From positions 248,001 through 312,000 of the forward strand of contig NZ_CP112880.1 of NCBI RefSeq assembly GCF_028747205.1: 64,000 bases of DNA, read 5' to 3'. A program made the translations under genes and the position numbers. Shown here in pieces: positions 48,002 through 56,133 of this stretch (position 1 is the first letter of the stretch; every line of letters starts with the position of its first letter). Below the pieces are notes generated by a model, which was not told where the DNA came from, searched no databases, and saw nothing but the letters and a program-made list of their open reading frames with translations. This stretch comes from Streptomyces sp. CA-278952. Lineage in GTDB: Bacteria; Actinomycetota; Actinomycetes; Streptomycetales; Streptomycetaceae.

Positions 48002-49735
48002 TCAGGTTCCGGACAGGCGGCGGCCGAGCAGTCCGAAGCTGCGCTGCTCCGTCAGTCGGAGCTGCAACTGCGTGTACAGGGCGTCCGCTTCCTCGGGCGG
48101 CAGCGGTGCCGGGCGTCCGCTCCAGGCCGTGCGCACCCGGGCGAGCGCCGCACGCAGCCACAGGGGTTCCGCGAGGAAGGCGTCGGAGCCGTCGCGGTTG
48201 TGCCACCACACGCGCAGACAGGCGGTGCCGACCAGGACGTGCACGTAGCGCTCGACCAAGCCGTAGGCGTCGGCGGTGGCGGTGAAGGTGAGCTCACGCG
48301 GCGCGAGCGCCGCGGCGGCGGTGCGGACGGCGGCCAGTTCGGACCGCAGGCCGTCGAGGTCGGCGGCCAGCCGGGGGTCGCCGTTCCCGGCGGTCTGCTC
48401 GGCGAGCTCCTCCAGCGACGCGGCCAGCGGGTCTCGGCCCCCGGAGCTGATCCGGAGCGCGCCGAAGGACATCTCGGGAAGGTCCGCGTCGATTCGGAAG
48501 AGGGCCTCGGGCGGGGCTGCCGGGTTGAGCGGGCGTCGCGCCAGGATGCCCAGTTGGGGCAGGATCGTCGTCTGGCAGGCGGCACGTGCCGCGTGGCCGA
48601 AGCCGACGGGTTTGAGGTCGCGCAGGAGCTTCTGGAAGATCGCCTGCTCGCCGTCACGGTGGAAGAACTCCGCACCCAGGACGCCGGACAGCCGGTCCAC
48701 CGCCCGCAGCAGCGCCCCGGCGACCGCGTACTTGACGGACGCGGCGTACAGCCCCGCCACCTCCGGCAGCAGGTGCAGGGACCTGACCGCCACCATGCTG
48801 AACGCCTCGCAGGCCAGCAGATCGGCGAACGCCCCGGCGAGCTGCGCCCGCACCTGCGGCAGGTCTCCGACGCGGCGACCGTACAGGGAACGGCTGCCCA
48901 CGTGCAGCAGTGTCGCGCGCAGGGCGGAGTCGAGGATCGCGGTCATCATCGCCGGCAGCGTGGCTCGGGTGACCTGGAAGGACCGCATGGCGGTCTCCAG
49001 CCCGTGGCCCTGGCGGCCGATCAGCGCCTCGGGCCCCAGCCGGCAGTCCTCGAAGACGGCGCCGGCCAGCTGGACGCCGCGCAGCCCGACGGTGCCGTGC
49101 CGCGGCAGGTAGCGGATCTTGCCGCCGAGGACGCGCTCCTTGTCGACGAGAAGCTGGGAGTGGTTGCGGCTCCCCTCGCCCGGCCCGGTTCGGGTGAACA
49201 GCACCAGGGCGCTCGCGCGGCGGATGTTGGTGACGACCTCCTTGCGGCCGTTCAGGCACCAGCCGCCGTCGACGGACGCGGCGTTCATCTCGGTGCCCGA
49301 CATGTCGTTGCCGTGGGCGAGTTCGTGGTACGCGGCGGCGATCTTGCCGTTGCCCAGGAGGATGTCGGCGACGCGGCGGGACTGCTCCTCGTCGGCGGAG
49401 GTCCAGACGTTGACCGAGGAGATCAGCGAGCTCGCGCCATAGCCGAGGCCAAGGCTCGGGTCGCGCCGGTACACCGCGCGCATGACCTCGACGAGGTCGT
49501 CGAGCCGGTCGAGGCGTCCGCCGTAGCGGGTGGGGACGAACTCGGCGTTCAGCCCGAAGCCGTCGAGCAGCGCCTCGCCCTCGGCGAACATCTCCGCGCG
49601 GCCGTCGGCCGCGAGGATCGGCGTGTGGCCGACCGGGTTCGCCGGGTCGCGGGGGTCGCCGAACAGCCGCTCCAGGATGTCGGCGCGCGGTGCCCGTCCG
49701 GGGGCGTGCGGAGTCGTGGCGGTGTCCTGGATCAT
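48002..49735 (-). CDS. Acyl-CoA dehydrogenase-like protein, likely acyl-chain tailoring (ACAD1)
   Basis: 577 residues. The ATG overlaps the stop of the upstream dehydrogenase as ATGA. Acyl-CoA dehydrogenase N-terminal, middle (GNGKIAAAYHELAHGNDMSG) and FAD/substrate helical regions are recognisable. A C-terminal extension of roughly 170 residues goes beyond the usual 380-400. Around residues 380-400, where family members normally have a YEGT-like catalytic Glu segment, I read LLRDLKPVGFGHAAR, so a canonical catalytic Glu is not evident. Similar long dehydrogenases occur in pairs in lipopeptide clusters with unsaturated acyl chains such as ramoplanin and enduracidin. The inferred role is introducing or supporting double bonds in the fatty acyl group. 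Confidence 0.88.
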   Translation of the reverse strand: MIQDTATTPHAPGRAPRADILERLFGDPRDPANPVGHTPILAADGRAEMFAEGEALLDGFGLNAEFVPTRYGGRLDRLDDLVEVMRAVYRRDPSLGLGYGASSLISSVNVWTSADEEQSRRVADILLGNGKIAAAYHELAHGNDMSGTEMNAASVDGGWCLNGRKEVVTNIRRASALVLFTRTGPGEGSRNHSQLLVDKERVLGGKIRYLPRHGTVGLRGVQLAGAVFEDCRLGPEALIGRQGHGLETAMRSFQVTRATLPAMMTAILDSALRATLLHVGSRSLYGRRVGDLPQVRAQLAGAFADLLACEAFSMVAVRSLHLLPEVAGLYAASVKYAVAGALLRAVDRLSGVLGAEFFHRDGEQAIFQKLLRDLKPVGFGHAARAACQTTILPQLGILARRPLNPAAPPEALFRIDADLPEMSFGALRISSGGRDPLAASLEELAEQTAGNGDPRLAADLDGLRSELAAVRTAAAALAPRELTFTATADAYGLVERYVHVLVGTACLRVWWHNRDGSDAFLAEPLWLRAALARVRTAWSGRPAPLPPEEADALYTQLQLRLTEQRSFGLLGRRLSGT

Positions 49736-51456
49736 CGTGCCGACAGCAGCGTCATGCCGCGTCCTTCCGTGCGCACCAGTTCTTCCACCAGCGCCTCCGC
49801 GGCGTCCTGCTGGGCGACGGCGGGCCGGTCGAGCCGGCCCAGGGCTCGGGCCAGGCAGACCCTCAGCCAGCGGCCCTCCGCCCACAGGGGCGACGGCGGC
49901 CCCGCGTGCGCGTCCCGGTGCGACCAGACGTGCAGGGCGGCGGCTCCGGCGAAGCAGAGCTCGTAGCGGCGGGCGAGCTCGAAGTCGGCCGCGGGTACGT
50001 CCTCCAACGTCGGTCTGTGCTCGGCCAGTTCGCGCTCCAGCTCGGCACAGGCAGCGGCGAACGCGTCCAGCAGCCGGCCGAGCGCGGCGGGCGCCGTACC
50101 CGCGGCGATCTCCTCGCGGGTACGGGCGACGGCGTCGGGCACCGCCTGAAGCACCGAGCAGCCCCAGTTTCCGGCGAGGGTCAGGGCACGCGGAGCGAAC
50201 GGGTCGAGCGAGGTGTGCAGGGCGGCCGCGGCGGCCAGTCCCTCGCGGTCGGGGGCGCGCCGGGCGGCGGCCCTGGCGAGCAGCGGGAACTGCTTGACCA
50301 GCGCGTGCCGGTTCACGTCGGTGCTGCCGTCGAAGATGGCCACAATCCGGTGGTCCCGCTCCAGCTTGGCGAACCTGCCTTCCGCGTACTCCTCGGTGAA
50401 GAAGGCCCGTACGCCGAGGAGTTCGCCCAGCTCCGCGATCAGCGCGTCGGCCGTACCCGGTACGTACGCCTTGGCGACGGCGGAGACCACCGCCATCTCG
50501 CGCGGCAGCGCGTGCGCGGCGCGGCCCGCCACCTCGGATACGGCCTCCATCAGCAGGAGGTCGGCGACGGCGTCGGCCAGGATGCGGCGCACGCGGGGCA
50601 GTTCGCTCAGCAGGCGCCCGTACAACCGCCGCTGCGCCGCGAAGCGGACGGCCAGGCTCAGCGCGTGGTCGCATGCCCCGAGAGAGAGCCCTGTGCACAC
50701 CGTGCGGGTGAGCTGCAGCGCCTTCAGCACGATCTCCAGCCCGGCTCCGTCGGGGCCGACCTGCGCGGATACGGGCACGGTTGCGCCTGTCAGGCGGGTG
50801 CCGCTGATGTCCGCGCCGCGGATGCCGTGCGTACGGACCTTCGGGAGGCGTTCGTGGCTGCCGGGCGCCAGAGCATGGGTGTCCACCAGGAAGAGGCCGA
50901 AGCCGCGGGCGTCGCCGGGCTTGCCCGTGCGTGCCAGCACGCAGAGCTGGTCGGCGCGGGTGGCATTGTTGATGAGCCACTTCTCGCCGTCGAGCCGCCA
51001 GCCGGCGCCGGTACGTTCCGCGGTGAGCTCGCCCGCCAGCAGGTCGGCGCCGTGGCCGCGTTCGGTGAGCGCCCAGGAGACGATCTGCCCGTCGACGATC
51101 CGGCGGCCGAGGGCGTCGGCCTGGTCGGCGTCGTCGGCGACCCAGACCGAGGCGGCCCCCAGCAGCGTCTTGGCGTGCGCGACGGCGACGGTGACGTCGT
51201 GCCGGGCGACACCGCGTACGAGCCGGATCAACTCGGCGAGGTCGTCCAGGCGCCCGCCGTGCGCGACCGGGACGTAGTGGGCGGGGAGCCCGAACTCGTC
51301 GAGCACGCGGCAGGGTTCGGCGGGGAACGCCTCGTCGCGGTCCAGTTCACGCAGGGCGACGGGGTCGAACGCGCCGCCGGGGTGCGCCTGTTCGTCGAGC
51401 AGTTCGCGCAGCAGCGTATGGGGGGCCTGGCCTGTGACCAGCGGTGCAGTGCTCAT
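49732..51456 (-). CDS. Acyl-CoA dehydrogenase-like protein, likely acyl-chain tailoring (ACAD2)
   Basis: 574 residues, start MSTAPLVTGQAPHTLL, overlapping the acyl-AMP ligase stop as ATGA. Typical features are WALTERGHGADLL (middle domain), an LSLGACDHALSLAVRFAAQRRLYG helix and a segment IFDGSTDVNRHAL. That segment aligns by eye with the YEGT-xx-IQR region of the family but carries Asp where the catalytic Glu normally sits. A long C-terminal helical extension is present, as in ACAD1, and the two look like ancient paralogues. Both are in the same operon as the ligase and the ACP, so a role in desaturating the lipid tail is inferred. Confidence 0.9.
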   Translation of the reverse strand: MSTAPLVTGQAPHTLLRELLDEQAHPGGAFDPVALRELDRDEAFPAEPCRVLDEFGLPAHYVPVAHGGRLDDLAELIRLVRGVARHDVTVAVAHAKTLLGAASVWVADDADQADALGRRIVDGQIVSWALTERGHGADLLAGELTAERTGAGWRLDGEKWLINNATRADQLCVLARTGKPGDARGFGLFLVDTHALAPGSHERLPKVRTHGIRGADISGTRLTGATVPVSAQVGPDGAGLEIVLKALQLTRTVCTGLSLGACDHALSLAVRFAAQRRLYGRLLSELPRVRRILADAVADLLLMEAVSEVAGRAAHALPREMAVVSAVAKAYVPGTADALIAELGELLGVRAFFTEEYAEGRFAKLERDHRIVAIFDGSTDVNRHALVKQFPLLARAAARRAPDREGLAAAAALHTSLDPFAPRALTLAGNWGCSVLQAVPDAVARTREEIAAGTAPAALGRLLDAFAAACAELERELAEHRPTLEDVPAADFELARRYELCFAGAAALHVWSHRDAHAGPPSPLWAEGRWLRVCLARALGRLDRPAVAQQDAAEALVEELVRTEGRGMTLLSAR

Positions 51457-53207
51457 GCGCGAGCGCCTCCGGCATCCCGCCCCGGTGCCTCGCCCTGGAT
51501 CCACACGGCTTCCAGCTCGCCTTCCTCGAAGAGCTTGCGCATCGCGTCGCGCTGGATCTTGCCGCTGGTCGTGCGCCGTACCTTGCCCGGGCGCAGCAGG
51601 ACGACGCAGGCCGCGGTCATGCCGTGCTCGCGGGCCACGGTCTGCCGCATTCCGCGCGCCAACTCCCTCAGGCCGGCTTCGTCGAGCCGGCCCTTGACCT
51701 CGTGGGTGAGGACGAGTGCCGGGTCCGTGCCTGGTCGTGCGACGGTGAAGACCGCGCCGACGTGGGAGGCGAGTTCGGGGTGGGCGGCGCGGAGCTCGTA
51801 CTCGATGTCCTGTGGGTAGAGGTTCCGGCCGTGTGCGGTGATCATCTCCTTGATCCGGCCGGTGACGTAGAGGTCGCCCTCGTGCAGTGCGCCGAGGTCG
51901 CCGGTGCGCAGGTACCGCCCGTCGATGCCGTCGAGGGTGGCGCCGAACGTCGCCTCGGTGGCCGTGGGGTGGTTCCAGTACCCGGTCGCGACGCTCGGGC
52001 CGCGCAGCCAGATCTCGCCGACCGCGCCGGGCGGCAGCCGGCTGCCGGTCTCCGGGTCGACGATCCGGAGGTCGACGTCCTGCGGGGTACCGCAGCCGAC
52101 CAGAGCGCGGCCGGGCCGGCCCTCGGACGCCGCGGCGAGCTTGCGGGCTTCCAGCATCTCCGCATCGACCTCCATGATCGTGGGCGCCGGCCCTCCGGAG
52201 ACGTACACGGTCGACTCCGCGAGGCCGTAGCAGGGCGACAGCGACTCGGTGCGGAAGCCCGTGGGGGCGAAGCGCTTCGCGAAGTGGGTGAGGGTGCCGG
52301 CGTGGATCGGCTCGGAGCCGTTCGCCGCCCACCGCCAGCGCGACAGGTCCAGGGTCTCCAACTGGGCGTCGGTGACCCGCCGCAAGCACAGGTCGTAGGC
52401 GAAGTTCGGCGCGGCCGACCACTCGACGTCGTACGTGTCGATCATCCGGAGCCAGCTGTACGGGCGCCGGATGAAGGCGGACGGGCTCATCAGGAGGCCC
52501 GTGCTGCCGAGGAAGAGCGGCGGCAGCAACTGGCCGATGAGGCCCATGTCGTGGAAGTGCGGGATCCAACCGCCGAAGACCGTGCGGGAGTTGAAGCCGA
52601 ACGACGCACTGAGGGTCTCGATGTTCCGCAGCAGGTTGCCGTGGCTGACCATCACGCCCTTGGGCTCGCCGGTGGAGCCGGAGGTGTACTGGAGCATCGC
52701 GAGCGTTTCACGGTTCAGCTCCACGGCGGGGAGCGCGGCATCGGCCGACGCCTCGGCGGCGGCGCCGTCGGTGGACAGCAGCGGCAGTCCGGTGAGGCCC
52801 TCCTCGCGCATCCACTCGGCGACGTCCTCGGTGTTCGCGTCGTCGGTGAGCGCCGCGACTGCACCGCTGCTGCGCGCGATACTGATTACGCGGCGGCGTT
52901 CGTGACGGTACCGGCCGGGCAGCGGCGCGGGCACCGCGACCATCCCGGCGTACAGGCAGCCGAGGAACGCGGCGAGGAACGCCGGGCCGAAACCGTGCAG
53001 CAGGAGCAGCCGGTCTCCCGCGGCGAACCGTCCGGACAGGTCCCGCGCGACGCCCGAAGCGGCGCGGTGCACCTCCGCGTACGTCAGCGACGTGCCGTCG
53101 CCGGTCTCGACGTCGTGCAGGTAGCGGAGCGCCTCGCGGGCGGGGTGCTCACTCGCGCGACGGCCCAGCAGATCGGCCACGTTACGCGCCTCGCGGATGT
53201 CGGCCAT
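51453..53207 (-). CDS. Fatty acyl-AMP ligase (FAAL) loading the starter ACP
   Basis: 584 residues. I chose the ATG at 53207 (MADIREARNVADLLG): GGAGG lies 11 bases upstream and homology to the family starts at once. The open frame to 53522 adds about 105 unlikely residues. Adenylate-forming motifs are YTSGSTGEPKG (A3), FHDMGLIG, CYGLAEST, the Y-x-RTGDLG region, GRIKEMITAHGRN and TSGKIQRDAM. The HDMGLIG segment and overall length match FAALs such as FadD32 and lipopeptide starter ligases of the DptE type. It should adenylate a fatty acid and transfer it to the ACP at 47634-47909. It is the first gene of the minus-strand operon. Confidence 0.94.
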   Translation of the reverse strand: MADIREARNVADLLGRRASEHPAREALRYLHDVETGDGTSLTYAEVHRAASGVARDLSGRFAAGDRLLLLHGFGPAFLAAFLGCLYAGMVAVPAPLPGRYRHERRRVISIARSSGAVAALTDDANTEDVAEWMREEGLTGLPLLSTDGAAAEASADAALPAVELNRETLAMLQYTSGSTGEPKGVMVSHGNLLRNIETLSASFGFNSRTVFGGWIPHFHDMGLIGQLLPPLFLGSTGLLMSPSAFIRRPYSWLRMIDTYDVEWSAAPNFAYDLCLRRVTDAQLETLDLSRWRWAANGSEPIHAGTLTHFAKRFAPTGFRTESLSPCYGLAESTVYVSGGPAPTIMEVDAEMLEARKLAAASEGRPGRALVGCGTPQDVDLRIVDPETGSRLPPGAVGEIWLRGPSVATGYWNHPTATEATFGATLDGIDGRYLRTGDLGALHEGDLYVTGRIKEMITAHGRNLYPQDIEYELRAAHPELASHVGAVFTVARPGTDPALVLTHEVKGRLDEAGLRELARGMRQTVAREHGMTAACVVLLRPGKVRRTTSGKIQRDAMRKLFEEGELEAVWIQGEAPGRDAGGARA

Positions 53208-53415
53208 ACGAATCCGGGCCTCCAGATGACGTGAGCGGGTGAAGGGGCCGCCGCAGGGGGGCGAGCGGCCGGGCCGTACGGGCCGAGTCCGCCGGCAGCA
53301 CTCCCGTGGTCGCGGTGCCGTGCACCGCACTGCGGGGCGAGGGACGGACCCGCCGCGAGACCACGGAGCGGGAAGAAGAGCGGGGTGCGGAGGAAGCGAG
53401 AGGTGGTCCCCGGGG

Positions 53416-53444
53416 ATACGCATTCCCACGCACGCGAAAATCAA
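53416..53444 (-). promoter_or_regulatory. Candidate promoter of the lipopeptide operon
   Basis: On the minus strand TTGATT (53439-53444) and GCGTAT (53416-53421) are separated by 17 bases. Transcription would start about 200 bases before the ligase ATG, leaving a long untranslated leader. It is a sequence match only, with no further support. Confidence 0.3.
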
Positions 53445-53496
53445 GGGTGAATTCTGGGGGAAGAAAATGCGAGTGTCATCCGTGTCTGCTGCCCGA

Positions 53497-53508
53497 CCCA
53501 CACGTGGG
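53497..53508. repeat. Inverted repeat CCCAC-AC-GTGGG
   Basis: Perfect 5-base arms with a 2-base centre. It lies upstream of the candidate minus-strand promoter, so it is a possible regulator site. Confidence 0.3.
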
Positions 53509-53619
53509 AAACACCGCGCCACCCCCCTGTAATTGCGCTTTTTGTGAACTGAAGTACTCGATGTTCGCCATCATGAGAGCAAACACGGGGAGTGTAACCA
53601 CCCAAAATTCCGACCGTCA

Positions 53620-53632
53620 ACAGTTCGACTGT
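53620..53632. repeat. Inverted repeat ACAGT-TCG-ACTGT
   Basis: Perfect 5-base arms with a 3-base centre in the AT-richer middle of the divergent region. It may be an operator; no matching regulator gene is adjacent. Confidence 0.3.
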
Positions 53633-53657
53633 CATCGCGGGAAACCTCCCACCCGCA

Positions 53658-53691
53658 ACCCCTAACGTTTCCTACCCACCACCCCTAACGT
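53658..53691 (+). promoter_or_regulatory. 11-base direct repeat, possible activator site
   Basis: ACCCCTAACGT occurs twice, at 53658-53668 and 53681-53691. The 23-base spacing (about two helical turns) suits binding of an activator dimer to one face of DNA. It lies roughly 250 bases upstream of the mbtH start in the divergent region. Confidence 0.4.
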
Positions 53692-53937
53692 CGGCGCGCC
53701 TCGATGACGGATGGAATCGGACGTTTACGACATGACCGCGTCGCACCCCGATAACGAGTCCCGGAATCTACTATTCCGATTCGGCGGCTCGCGATGCTCT
53801 GCTATGGTGCCGAGCGACGCCCCGCTCCTCTGTGGTTCCGACGTCGGCGCACCGTCACTCGGCCTCGTAGGCGCCGGATTAAAAGGAAAACGGGCGTATC
53901 GCGATGAAGATCAGCCCGACTGAACGGGAGAGGTTCT

Positions 53938-54150
53938 GTGAGTACTAATCCTTTCGACGACGAGAACGGCAGCTTTCTGGTCCTCGTCAACGACGAGAAC
54001 CAGCATTCGCTCTGGCCCTCCTTCAGCGCCGTCCCCAAGGGGTGGACCGTCGCGCACCGGGAGGACACCCGGCAGGCCTGCATCGCCTACATCGAGGAGA
54101 ACTGGACCGACATCAGGCCCAAGAGCCTGATCGACTCCCTGCAGAAGTAG
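53938..54150 (+). CDS. MbtH-like NRPS accessory protein
   Basis: 70 residues, GTG start with a GGGAGAGG ribosome site. It shows the full MbtH signature: N-x-E-x-Q-x-S-x-W-P, then P-x-G-W, then C-x3-I-x3-W-T-D-x-R-P. MbtH proteins bind the A domains of many actinobacterial NRPSs and are needed for their solubility or activity, so this one likely serves NRPS A-D. It is the first gene of the plus-strand arm, 91 bases before the ABC exporter. Confidence 0.96.
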   Translation: MSTNPFDDENGSFLVLVNDENQHSLWPSFSAVPKGWTVAHREDTRQACIAYIEENWTDIRPKSLIDSLQK

Positions 54151-54241
54151 GGGCCGGCGCACGCCCGCACCGTGTCCGCATCCCGGTGCGGGCGCGAGAC
54201 GCGGCCCGCGCGAGCACGCCCGAACCGGAGGGGGCACGACC

Positions 54242-55204
54242 GTGGGCGAGGTGACGATCAGCACGCAGGGCCTGCGCAAGAGCTTCGGGGCAGTCGAAGC
54301 CCTGCGCGGTGTCGACATCACGGCGCACGCCGGCACGGTGCTCGGCCTGCTGGGGCACAACGGCGCGGGCAAGTCCACGCTGGTCCACATCCTGTCGACG
54401 CTGCTCCAGCCCACCTCGGGCAGCGCGACCGTCGCCGGTTTCGACGTGCGGACGCAGAGCCGCGAGATCCGCAAGCGCATCGGGGTCACCGCGCAGCACA
54501 CCTCCGTCGACGGCCGGCTCTCGGCCGTCGCGAACCTGGTGCTCATCGCCCGCATCCTCGGCTCCCGGCCGCGCGACGCGCGCCGCAAGGCCGGGGAGCT
54601 CGTCGACGCCTTCGGCCTCGGGGCCGCCGCCGACCGTCCGGCACGCACCTACTCCGGCGGTATGCGGCGGCGGCTGGATCTCGCCATGAGCCTCGTCGCC
54701 GACCCTGTGGTGCTCTTCCTCGACGAGCCCACCACCGGCCTCGACCCCGTCAGCCGCGTCAACCTCTGGGAGATCGTCGAGGGCCTGGCGGGCAACGGCA
54801 CCACGGTGCTGCTCACCACCCAGGATCTCAACGAGGCCGACCGCCTGGCGGACCGGATCGCCGTGCTCAGCGCGGGCGCCGTAGTGGCCTCCGGGACCAC
54901 GGCGGACCTCAAGGAGGAGACGGGCAGCAGGTCGGTGCACGTCGCCATCGACCACGCCGAACCCGCCCAGGCGATCGCCGCGCTGCGGCTGCACGGCTTC
55001 CAGCCCACGCAGGAGGCCGACGAGCGGCGCCTGCTGATCCCCGTCGACGCCTCCGCCGATCTGGCCAGAATCGTGCAGATCCTGGTGGCCGCCGACTGCA
55101 CGATCGAGAACCTGGCACTGTCCGAACCGACGCTGGACGACGTCTACCTCTCGCTCACCTCGGCGGGCCGGGGCGCGTCGCACCCGACCCGGAGCACGGC
55201 ATGA
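54242..55204 (+). CDS. ABC exporter ATP-binding protein, DrrA type
   Basis: 320 residues, GTG start after a GGAGGGGG ribosome site. Walker A is GHNGAGKST, the ABC signature YSGGMRRRLD and Walker B VVLFLDEP. The switch position has Gln (LLTTQDLNEAD), as is usual in daunorubicin-resistance-type (DrrA) ATPases. The roughly 100-residue C-terminal part after the ATPase core matches that family. Its stop overlaps the permease start as ATGA. By analogy with the transporter pair of the daptomycin cluster, it probably powers export of, or resistance to, the lipopeptide. Confidence 0.95.
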   Translation: MGEVTISTQGLRKSFGAVEALRGVDITAHAGTVLGLLGHNGAGKSTLVHILSTLLQPTSGSATVAGFDVRTQSREIRKRIGVTAQHTSVDGRLSAVANLVLIARILGSRPRDARRKAGELVDAFGLGAAADRPARTYSGGMRRRLDLAMSLVADPVVLFLDEPTTGLDPVSRVNLWEIVEGLAGNGTTVLLTTQDLNEADRLADRIAVLSAGAVVASGTTADLKEETGSRSVHVAIDHAEPAQAIAALRLHGFQPTQEADERRLLIPVDASADLARIVQILVAADCTIENLALSEPTLDDVYLSLTSAGRGASHPTRSTA

Positions 55205-56133
55205 ACCCAGTCACCCCCGTGGCAGCGCCCGGACCTGGCCCTTCGGTCGCGGCCGTGCCCGACACCCCGCCGCCGCACAGCGGCGAATCCTCACAGCCCC
55301 GCGAGCTCGCCCAGCTGTGGGTGCTGGCGGCGCGGCAGATCGGGGCGATCTGCGGGGACCCGCGCATCGTCGTGCTGGCCGCGGTGCAGCCGATCGTCAT
55401 GCTGCTGCTCTTCACCCAGATCTTCGGCCGGATAGCCAACCCGGACCTCTTCCCGCCCGGGGTCACGTACACCGACTACCTGGTGCCCGCGCTGCTCATC
55501 ACCACCGGCATCGGCTCCGCCCAGGCAGCCGGCGTCGGCCTGGTGCGGGACTCCGAGTCGGGCATCGTGCAGCGCTTCCGCTTCCTGCCGGTCCGCCCAC
55601 TGTACGTGCTCCTCGCGCGTTCCTCGGGCGACCTCTGCCGGGTCGCTATTCAGCTCGCGGCGCTCCTGGTGTGCGCCCGCTTCGGGCTCGGTTTCTCACC
55701 GGCCGGCGGTCTGGTGGGGCTGGTGGGGGCGTTCCTGCTGTCGCTGCTGGTCTGCTGGTCGATGATCTGGATCTTCCTGGCGCTCGCGGCCTGGCTGCGC
55801 AGCGTGGAGGTGCTGGGCAGCATCGGCTTCTTCGTGATGTCTCCGCTGATGTTCGCTTCCAGCGCGTTCATCCCCGTCGAGGCACTGCCCGGCTGGGTGC
55901 GCGTGGTCGCCACGGTCAACCCGCTGACGTACGCCGTGGACGCCTCGCGGAAGCTCGCGCTGGGCTGGGACCTGGGGAACTCGCTGCTCGGGGCCCTGCT
56001 GAGCAGCGCGGGCCTGATCACGGTGATGTGCCTGCTGGCGCTGCGAGGATTCAAGCGGCCGCCGAACGAGTCCAAGGCCTCATTCTCACTGCTCCGGCTT
56101 GCGCGCCGCGCGCCCGCGAACAAGAAGACGTAG
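55201..56133 (+). CDS. ABC-2 type permease, DrrB type
   Basis: 310 residues. The ATG at 55201 is coupled to the ATPase stop. After a proline-rich cytoplasmic N-terminus of about 40 residues come six predicted hydrophobic segments and the family-typical region FIPVEALPGWVRVVATVNPLTY split across the fourth to fifth segments. It is the membrane partner of the preceding ATPase. The last 48 bases overlap the 3' end of the convergent DedA gene. Confidence 0.93.
   Translation: MNPVTPVAAPGPGPSVAAVPDTPPPHSGESSQPRELAQLWVLAARQIGAICGDPRIVVLAAVQPIVMLLLFTQIFGRIANPDLFPPGVTYTDYLVPALLITTGIGSAQAAGVGLVRDSESGIVQRFRFLPVRPLYVLLARSSGDLCRVAIQLAALLVCARFGLGFSPAGGLVGLVGAFLLSLLVCWSMIWIFLALAAWLRSVEVLGSIGFFVMSPLMFASSAFIPVEALPGWVRVVATVNPLTYAVDASRKLALGWDLGNSLLGALLSSAGLITVMCLLALRGFKRPPNESKASFSLLRLARRAPANKKT

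Larger units (their letters stand above)
53208..53937. promoter_or_regulatory. Divergent intergenic region between lipopeptide operon and mbtH/ABC arm
   Basis: About 730 bases without a convincing gene, with the lowest GC content of the cluster in its centre. It should hold the promoters of both arms. Candidate elements are listed separately: a minus-strand TTGATT/GCGTAT pair, an inverted repeat CCCAC-AC-GTGGG, an inverted repeat ACAGT-TCG-ACTGT and an 11-base direct repeat. A 70-codon frame at 53711-53923 has no recognisable feature and I do not call it a gene. Confidence 0.7.

Noticed and set aside
53711..53923. Small plus-strand frame of 70 codons upstream of mbtH
   Set aside because: There is no ribosome site, no recognisable feature and atypical composition; the region is better explained as promoter DNA.
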